Source: Datura wrightii
Lineage: Eukaryota; Streptophyta; Magnoliopsida; Solanales; Solanaceae
Reading direction: 5' to 3'
Assembly (NCBI GenBank): GCA_035772735.1
Contig: JASDFA010000010.1
Coordinates: 28,769,501 to 28,833,500, forward strand
Length of the DNA stretch: 64,000 bases
Shown: piece after piece, positions 57,754 to 64,000 of the stretch
Layout of the letters: each line of letters starts with the position of its first letter
Position numbering within the stretch: position 1 is the first letter of the stretch
The notes under the pieces: generated by a model
Databases searched by the model: none
The model's input: only the letters and a program-made list of their open reading frames with translations
What the model was told of the DNA's origin: nothing
Translations under genes and position numbers: made by a program

Positions 57754-59210
57754 TGATCTTGGGCAGATTTATATGCCCAAGTGATACTCAAACGTATCAT
57801 TTTTACCTTGTTTGTTGTGCAATGTGTATATAATATCATGTAATTGGTAATAAAATGCGAATTTATACTAACCAACATGATTAGCATTTGTTTTGCAGGA
57901 AAATGTAATTTTTAGGAGCTAAAATGCGTGTTGGAACTATGTCGGAGTTGGACTTGGATGCGAGCGTGGAAAAGACCTTGGAATGCAGGATTTACAGGGG
58001 TGCCGCGATGGCTCCGTGCCACGCTACCATCGCGGTAGCACACTACCTGGGCATGAATTAAATTGGCAATTTCCAGTGTGCCTGCGCGTCAGCTCCGTGG
58101 CACGGAGATAGGCCTCCACGATGGCCTCCGTGCCACGTTGAGGTTAATTATCCGGACCCTGCAAATTCCAGAGAGGGTCCGCGTCCACGCCGTGTCACGG
58201 AGGCAGTGCTCCGCGTTGGCCTCCGTGACACGTTGCTTGTTATTCCGGGAAAAATTTCCCACTAGTATAAATAGCACACTTAGGTTTATTTTTAATCAGT
58301 TTTTAGTTTTTAGACTGAGTTCAGAAGTGGAGAGCAGGAAGGTGGGTTAGTAGCAGTTGAAGAACAGAAAAGCTAAGAGTTTTCTTCTCTTCCTTTCTTC
58401 TTTCCTTCAATTGTATGCATGATTTACACTCATTTTAGGATGATTAATCCAAGAATGAGTGGCTAATTCCCTTTCTTGCTGAGGTTTTGAACTTGTGTAA
58501 TGAATTTTGATGATAATTGATATGGTTTCTTCTTATTCTTGCATGTTGTTCTATTAATTCTTGTTCTTACTACATTATTGATTGGCCAACATTAATGTAT
58601 ATCTAAAAAGTCCAATTTTACTCGAGAGAGCAAGAAATTGGAAAGTTGTGAATTAATAGGGTATTGTTCTTAACTTGATTTGGGAAAATTGGGTTTTGAT
58701 GTGCTTTCTTGATAGAAATATACTTGAAAGCCGTATTAGTCAACATAGGAACCGGAATTGTAGTGCTAGGTCATAAATTGCATTTGATCACAGAAATGTA
58801 GACGGATGGTTTATGATTCTAAAGTGAAATTAAATACGAAAGTTTTAATTTCTAGGCAAACGTTCTTGGCTAGCAACATGAGGAAGAGGATAACCAAATT
58901 ATCATGATTATCAAGTTCATTACTCGTTCTTAACCTTGGCATGTGCATATCCATTGTCTAAATTCAAAATTAATTAGTTGTGATTAATTGTAGTATACAT
59001 ATAGTTTAGAAACAAAAACTCAAAATAACTCTTGGTTGCATTGTTGTTAACATAATTAGGAATAGAATAGAGATATAGTAAACTAGGAAATTTTTCGTAT
59101 CTTGAGCAGCCTTCTTGGATCAATACTTGGCTACTTAGCCACTTTATTACTTGTTTGACCACGTGCACTCGTGTGTCGGTTTTTAATATATACCGAGCAT
59201 ACCGCAAACA
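57754..59210 (+). repeat. 5' LTR of element K
   Basis: The LTR is 1457 bases, starts TGATCTTGGGC and ends accgcaaaca. U3 hairpins lie at about 58001-58036, 58094-58136 and 58190-58232 (GTGTCACGGAGG/CCTCCGTGACAC perfect), then TATAAATA at 58266-58273. Open frames 58063-58350 correspond to the hairpin block and are not genes. Confidence 0.95.
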
Positions 59211-59216
59211 AGTTTT

Positions 59217-59234
59217 TGGCGCCGTTGCCGGGGA
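59217..59234 (+). promoter_or_regulatory. Primer-binding site of element K (Asp tRNA)
   Basis: TGGCGCCGTTGCCGGGGA, exact 18-base complement of the 3' end of tRNA-Asp(GTC), six bases after the LTR end. In contrast to I and J, no normal leader follows: pol-derived sequence begins at once. Confidence 0.95.
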
Positions 59235-59308
59235 CCGTCTGTTGAGGAGGCACCGAAATTGGAGATGAAAGAATTGCCTCCCCATTTAAAATATATCTTT
59301 TTGGGGGA
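59235..59308 (+). other. Pol-derived segment replacing the leader of element K
   Basis: About 74 bases match K's own pol at about 61731-61804 (TTGAGGAGGCACCG, then KELPPHLKYIFLGE) with few changes. In I and J this place holds an unrelated leader of about 220 bases. The segment joins gag at SYLEPERE in frame. One change (ctg in pol to atg, 59265) creates the only ATG upstream of the normal gag start. At the left junction the bases gccgttgccg are common to the primer site (59221-59230) and to pol just before the copied part (61718-61727). Confidence 0.88.
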
Positions 59309-60890
59309 ATCTTACTTAGAGCCAGAACGTGAATTGCATAGTCAACGTAGAGAAGCTCTTCGGAAGAAGCTGCAGTTGCTCAAACAGTCTATGATGGAGC
59401 AACCAAATCCACCAGTTGTGCGAGCAGTGTTAGTGCTCGAGGAAGTAGCAGCCAGGCCGGTTCGCGAGGTGGCAATCCCACACGCTAATAATGTACATTC
59501 CAGCATCTGCAAACCAGAGCCTGGAGGGAGATTTGAGTTAAAGCAAAATATGGTGCAACTTTTGCACACTAGCGGGTAGTTTACCGATCTCCCTCACGAA
59601 GATCCGCAACAAAATCTCCAGAACTTTTTGGAGATAAGTGACACTTATATACCCGCTGGAGTGTCACCTGATTATGTTCGGCTCACCTTATTTCCATTTT
59701 CCTTACTTGGTGAAGCCAAGAGGTGGTTAAAAGCTGAACCACCCAACTCTATATCAACGTGGGATGATCTTGCAAGGAAGTTTTTGATCAGATTTTTCCC
59801 TTCGGGTAAAACAGCTAAACTTAGAAGTCAGATTCTAAGTTTTAAACAGAGGGAAGGAGAAAATCTTTATCAAGCTTGGGAAAGATTCAAGTCCATGTTG
59901 CGGGACTGTCCTCATCATCATCAGTCCAATGAGGTGTTGGTACACACTTTTATTGAGGGTTTGGAACCCCACACTAAAATTCTATTAGATTCAGCAGCTG
60001 GAGGGCAAGCGCTGGAGAACACTTATGAGGAGCTGTATACTTTGCTCAACCGAATTTCACAAGGCAATCCAGAATGGAATGCAGATTCTTCAAGAGGTGG
60101 AGCAAGGAAAGCAGCGGGAGTGCTTGAAGTGGATGGATTCACAGCTATCGCTGCACAGATAGCTGCTTTGCAAAATCAGTTAAACACTCACTTCAGCAAT
60201 ATGAATTTGAACCAGCCTTCAGCCTCCGTCAATGCAGTCCAACAGATGTGGTGTGAAGTGTGCGGTAGTAGTGAGCATTCAGCTGAATGCTGTGGTGCAA
60301 ATCCTGATTCTGTTAACTTTGTGGGCAATGCACAAAGGAATCAACAGCAGTTGGGTAGTGGCTACAACTCGAATTGGAGGAACCATCCTAATTTTTCGTG
60401 GGATAGCAACAATCAATAAGGCCAAGGTTCAGGGCAGGGTATGCACAAAAACCAAGGAGGGCAACAAGGCTATCAGACGCATTTCAGAAATCACAATGCC
60501 CCTCCTCCACCACCATCACCGACTATTGAGGAGATGTTCAAGACCATGATTGCCAACCAGGCACAATTGCAGGCTGACTATCTCAAATTTGCAGCCGAAG
60601 TAAAGAACAATCAATTGGCAACCAAGGCTCTTGAATATTAGTTTGGGCAATTTGCTAGTGCCCAAAATACTAGACCAAGAGGAGGACTACCTAGCGACAT
60701 GGATCCCAATCCTAAGAAGGTGAATGCAGTGACCACGAGGAGTGGATTACAATTAAAGGAGGTGGAATCGGAAAGACCGCCTCAGAAGTCAGGAGCAGCA
60801 GATGTTGAGGGAGAGCAAATCTCAGATAAGGGGAAGTCTAAAGAAGCGGAACCAGCAAGGCCTCCACCCCCGTTCCCTCAACGACTCAAG
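59265..60890 (+). pseudogene. gag: gag (element K)
   Basis: With the fused leader the frame can start at 59265; the start used by I and J corresponds to MMEQPNPP near 59391. Capsid blocks (FLEISDTYIPAGVSPDYVRL, GEAKRWLK, WDDLARKFLIRFFPSGKTAKL), zinc knuckle CEVCGSSEHSAECC (near 60253-60294) and a poly-Pro linker are well kept. Three nonsense codons interrupt it: TAG 59577-59579, TAA 60417-60419 and TAG 60639-60641. Each stands where J has Gln. There is no frameshift. Confidence 0.94.
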
Positions 60891-61790
60891 AAACACAAGG
60901 AGGAGGCGTGTTTCCAGAAATTCATGGAGGTACTTAAACAGGTACATGTTAACTTACCTCTTGTTGATGTCTTGCAGGGTGTGCCAAGATATGAGAAGTA
61001 TATCAAAGACATCGTGGCCAACAAAAGTCGCTTGACTGAGTATGCCACGGTGGCTTTAACGGAGGAATGCACATCCCGTATTCAGAATAGATTGCCCACA
61101 AAATTGAAGGATCCTGGAAGTTTTACTATCCAGCTCACGATTGGGCAAAGTATCCGAGCTCGTGGGTTATGCGACTTGGGGGCAAGCATAAATCTGATGC
61201 CATCTTCGGTATTCAGAAAGTTAGGTCTAGGGAGTCCTAGACCTACAACGGTGATCTTGCAGCTAGCAGACAGGTCTTTAGCTAAGCCGGATGGCATTGT
61301 TGAGGATGTGCTAGTGCAAGTAGTCTCCCTCATTTTTCCGGTAGATTTCATTGTTCTGGATTTTGAACCAGATACTGAAGTCCCATTTATTTTGGGACGA
61401 CCCTTTTTGGCAACCGGAAAGGCATTGGTTGATGTAGCTGCGGGTAAACTTACAATGCAAGCACATGACAAGGTAGAGGTATTTGATGTGTTACAAGCCA
61501 TGAAGCTGCCGGCTATACATGAGGAGCTTTCGGAAATCAGCGTGGTTGAACATGGAGAAAGTAAGCAGGCTGTTGAATCTCAAGACCCATTGGAGAGAGC
61601 GCTGACGCATTCTGATCATTTTGGGGATGGAGAAGCTTGTCGAATGGTTCAATTGTTGGATGGAGCACCTAATCATCCGAGAAGACAGGAATTTCAGTCC
61701 TTGATGAGATCACTAGAGCCGTTGCCGAAACCTTCTATTGAGGAGGCACCGAAATTGGAGCTGAAAGAATTGCCTCCCCATTTAAAATAT
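60891..61790 (+). CDS. pro: Aspartic protease and linker to RT (element K)
   Basis: Uninterrupted in the same frame as gag: TEECTSRIQNRLPTKLKDPGSFTIQLTIG, active site LCDLGASINLMPSSVFRKLGLG near 61168-61230, then VPFILGRPFLATGKALVDVAAG. After VEVFDV the sequence departs from I and J (LQAMKLPAIHEELSEISVVEHGESK) and leads into RT. This is where the two non-autonomous elements have lost RT to integrase. It has no own start or stop; it is released from the polyprotein. Confidence 0.9.
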
Positions 61791-62813
61791 ATCTTTTTGG
61801 GGGAGGGAGAGACGTTACCAGTTATTATCTCTGCAGACTTGACAGAGGAACAGGAAAAGGCAGCTTTGGGGGTCTTAAGGAAGAGGAAGAAAGCAATGGG
61901 TTGGCAAATGTCCGACATTCAGGGTATAAATCCAGCTTTCTGCACGCACAGGATATTCATGGAGACAGGAGTCAAGCCAACTGTTCAGCCGCAGAGGAGA
62001 CTTAATCCAGCAATGAAAGATGTGGTAAGGAAGGAAATAATCAAGTGGTTTGATGCAGGTGTAGTCTACCCAATTTTAGATAGTGAGTGGGTCAGTCCCG
62101 TTCAATGTGTTCCTAAGAAAGGGGGGATGACTGTAATCACTAATGAGAAAAATGAGTTAATCCCTACACGAACCGTCACAGGTTGGCGAATTTGTATGGA
62201 CTACCGAAAACTAAATGAAGCCACGAGGAAAGACCATTACCCCATTCCTTTTATTGACCAAATACTTGACAGGTTGGCAGGGCAGGAATATTATTGCTTC
62301 CTCGATGGGTACTCCGGCTATAACCAAATAGCCATCGCTCCTGAGGATCAAGAGAAGACGACTTTCACCTGTCCTTATGGGACATATGCTTTCAGGCGGA
62401 TGCCGTTTGGGTTATGCAACGCACCCGCCACATTCCAGAGATGCATGATGGCTATTTTCCATGACATGGTTGAAGATTTTGTTGAGGTATTTATGGATGA
62501 TTTTTCTATTTTTGGTAATTCGTTTGCTACTTGTTTGCAGAATCTTGACATGGTGCTGGCTCGATGTGAAGAATCCAACCTTGTGTTAAACTAGGAGAAA
62601 TGCCACTTCTTAGTGAAGGAGGGGATTGTCCTGGGCCACAAAGTGTCTAAAAAGGGGTTGGAAGTCGATCGTGCTAAAATTGAGGTTATTGAGAAATTGC
62701 CACCACCAGTATCCGTGAAAGGTGTACGCAGTTTTCTGGGACATGCAGGATTCTACAGACGATTCATTAAAAACTTTTCCAACATTTCTAGACCGCTATG
62801 CAGGCTTCTATAA
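61791..62813 (+). pseudogene. pol: Reverse transcriptase (element K)
   Basis: The domain runs from about LKYIFLGEGETLPVIISADL through KKGGMTVITNEKNELIPTRT, WRICMDYRKLNEATRKDHYPIPFIDQ, LDGYSGYNQIAI and FGLCNAPATFQRCM to the catalytic box VFMDDFSIFG (FMDD codons 62490-62501). It copies element RNA into DNA, primed by tRNA-Asp. TAG at 62592-62594 replaces the Trp expected in the N-W-EKCHF block, and TAA at 62811-62813 follows PLCRLL. Apart from these two, every conserved RT block is intact and the frame is unbroken. Confidence 0.93.
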
Positions 62814-63320
62814 AAGGAGGTCAAATTTGAATTAAACGATGACTGTGTTGTAGCATTTGAAAAGTTGAAGCAGAAATTGATAGAAGCACCCATACTTACC
62901 TCTCCTGATTGGGAACAACCATTTGAGCTGATGTGTGATGCCAATGATGGGGCTGTGGGAGCTGTATTGGGACAAAGGAAGAATAGAGTTTTTCATTCTA
63001 TTTATTATGCAAGCAAGACACTGAATACGGCTCAGAGCAATTACACAGTCACAGAAAAGGAAATGCTAGCTCTGGTGTTTGCATTTGATAAGTTCCGGTC
63101 TTATTTGGTGGGTTTGAAAGTGGTGGTGTACACTGATCATGCAGCTATTCGATACCTATTCAACAAGAAAGATGCTAAGCCCAGATTGATCAGATGGATC
63201 TTATTGCTACAGGAGTTCGACCTTGAGATTAGAGACAGAAAGGGGAGTGAAAATCAGGTAGCAGATCACCTATCACGATTGGAGAGTCGGTCGCATGTGA
63301 TGGAAAGTGATGACATTAAT
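62814..63320 (+). CDS. pol: RNase H (element K)
   Basis: Open in the gag-pol frame: FELMCDANDGAVGAVLGQRKNRVFHSIYYASKTL, the catalytic Glu region YTVTEKEMLALVFAFDKFRSYL, VYTDHAAIRYLFNKKDAKPRLIRW and ENQVADHLSRLE. It removes the RNA strand during reverse transcription. There is no stop within the domain; it follows the TAA at 62811 and continues into integrase. Confidence 0.92.
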
Positions 63321-64000
63321 GAGGACTTCCCAGATGAGCAACTATTGGCAGTGGGAGAAGCCAAAGTTCCCTGGTATGCTGACATAGTCAACTTGCTAGT
63401 GAGCGAAGTTTACCCACCTGAAGCAACAGACCAGCAAAGAAGAAAATTGAGGCATGACAGCCGATATTATGTATGGGATGAGCCATATTTGTTCAAGCAG
63501 GGACCAGACCAGGTGATGAGAAGATACATCCCAGAGAGTCAGATAGCAGAGGTGTTAAGGGGCTGCCATTCTTCGTTGTATAGAGGGCATCACGGAGGTG
63601 AGAGAACAGCACACAAGGTTCTTCAGTCCGGTTTCTTTTGGCCGACCTTGTTCAGAGATTCTATGGAGTGTGTAAAAATGTGTGATAGATGCCAGCGGAC
63701 AGGAACAATTGGCAGAAGACAAGAGATGCCTTTGCAGAACATACTGGAAGTTGAGCCCTTTGATGTATGGGGCATTGATTTCATGGGTCCATTCCCACCG
63801 TCATTTGGAAATCGTTACATCTTGGTAGCTGTAGATTATGTATCAAAATGGGTGGAAGCAATAGCTTGCCCCAGGAATGATAACAAGGTAGTAACGAAGT
63901 TTGTGAAGAAACACATTCTCACAAGGTTTGGGACACCCCGAGCAATTATCAGTGACGGAGGAGCTCATTTTGTCAATGCAAGCTTCAGGAAATTATTGGC
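63321..64000 (+). CDS. pol: Integrase N-terminus and core, cut by the window end (element K)
   Basis: The zinc-binding region has the His pair in LYRGHHGGERT and CDRC (CX2C) near 63680-63692. The catalytic core follows: first Asp in WGIDFMGPFPP (codon 63777-63779), VAVDYVSKWVEAIA, second Asp in AIISDGGAHFV (63954-63956). The third acidic residue lies beyond the edge. No stop is seen over 228 codons. Unlike the chromovirus integrases here, a chromodomain is not expected in the Athila lineage. Confidence 0.93.

Larger units (their letters stand above)
57754..64000 (+). mobile_element. Element K: near-intact Athila-type element, cut by the window end
   Basis: It contains the 5' LTR (57754-59210), a perfect Asp-tRNA primer site and one continuous frame through gag, protease, RT, RNase H and the integrase core to the window end. 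It interrupts G; the 5 bases before it (AGCCA, 57749-57753) are the expected target duplication, to be matched outside the window. Its LTR and gag are close to J's, so it is the autonomous type of that family. Confidence 0.94.

Noticed and set aside
59217..59234. Possible tRNA-Asp gene remnant
   Set aside because: Only the 18 bases complementary to the tRNA 3' end are present, next to an LTR, as expected of a primer-binding site.
61791..64000. Integrated plant pararetrovirus
   Set aside because: LTRs, a tRNA-Asp primer site, target duplications and an integrase downstream of RNase H identify an LTR retrotransposon. No movement-protein-like block is seen.

Overview
The window is plant nuclear heterochromatin made almost entirely of nested Ty3/gypsy LTR retrotransposons. 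I recognise no ordinary host gene. The organism is a dicot. The pairing of Del/Tekay-type chromoviruses (initiator-Met-tRNA primer sites, CACGACTCGTG-rich LTRs) with Athila-type elements (Asp-tRNA primer sites) looks Solanaceae-like, possibly pepper, but that is a low-confidence inference from general repeat knowledge.

Two lineages account for nearly everything. Chromovirus-type elements: A (1-3846, +, 3' end only), B (4365-17410, +, 5'-truncated), H (4710-14061, -, full length), C (17411-51137, -, 3'-truncated), E (51138-54037, -, fragment), F (54038-54140, LTR tip) and G (54141-57753, +, LTR plus gag). Athila-type elements: D (17731-25455, -), I (28368-47995, +), J (35450-45348, +) and K (57754 to the window end, +).

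The nesting is resolved by perfect 5-bp target-site duplications: H in B (GATGA), D in C (GGGGA), I in C (ATATC), J in I (GCATG). C's 5' LTR ends inside E's 3' LTR. F interrupts E's reverse transcriptase, G starts inside F, and K interrupts G's protease. E therefore hosts two four-level nests (E>C>I>J and E>F>G>K). A 689-bp solo-LTR-like insert (TSD TCAGT) sits in A's 3' LTR.

K is the closest thing to an autonomous element: one reading frame (gag, protease, RT, RNase H, start of integrase) runs from 59265 to the window end, broken by five nonsense codons and no frameshift. D, I and J keep gag-protease but lack RT, RNase H and integrase. I and J also carry a second gene (ORF2, resembling the 'putative plant transposon protein' family) with a predicted 5' UTR intron. 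They look like a non-autonomous lineage mobilised in trans by K-like elements. I and J also carry repeated structural modules: GC-rich U3 hairpins just upstream of the TATA box and again upstream of ORF2, a double hairpin after the protease stop, and a hairpin with an AGGA loop next to the polypurine tract. Several stems vary between copies with matching changes on both arms. These modules, and a pol segment moved into K's leader next to the primer-binding site, are the most unusual signals here.
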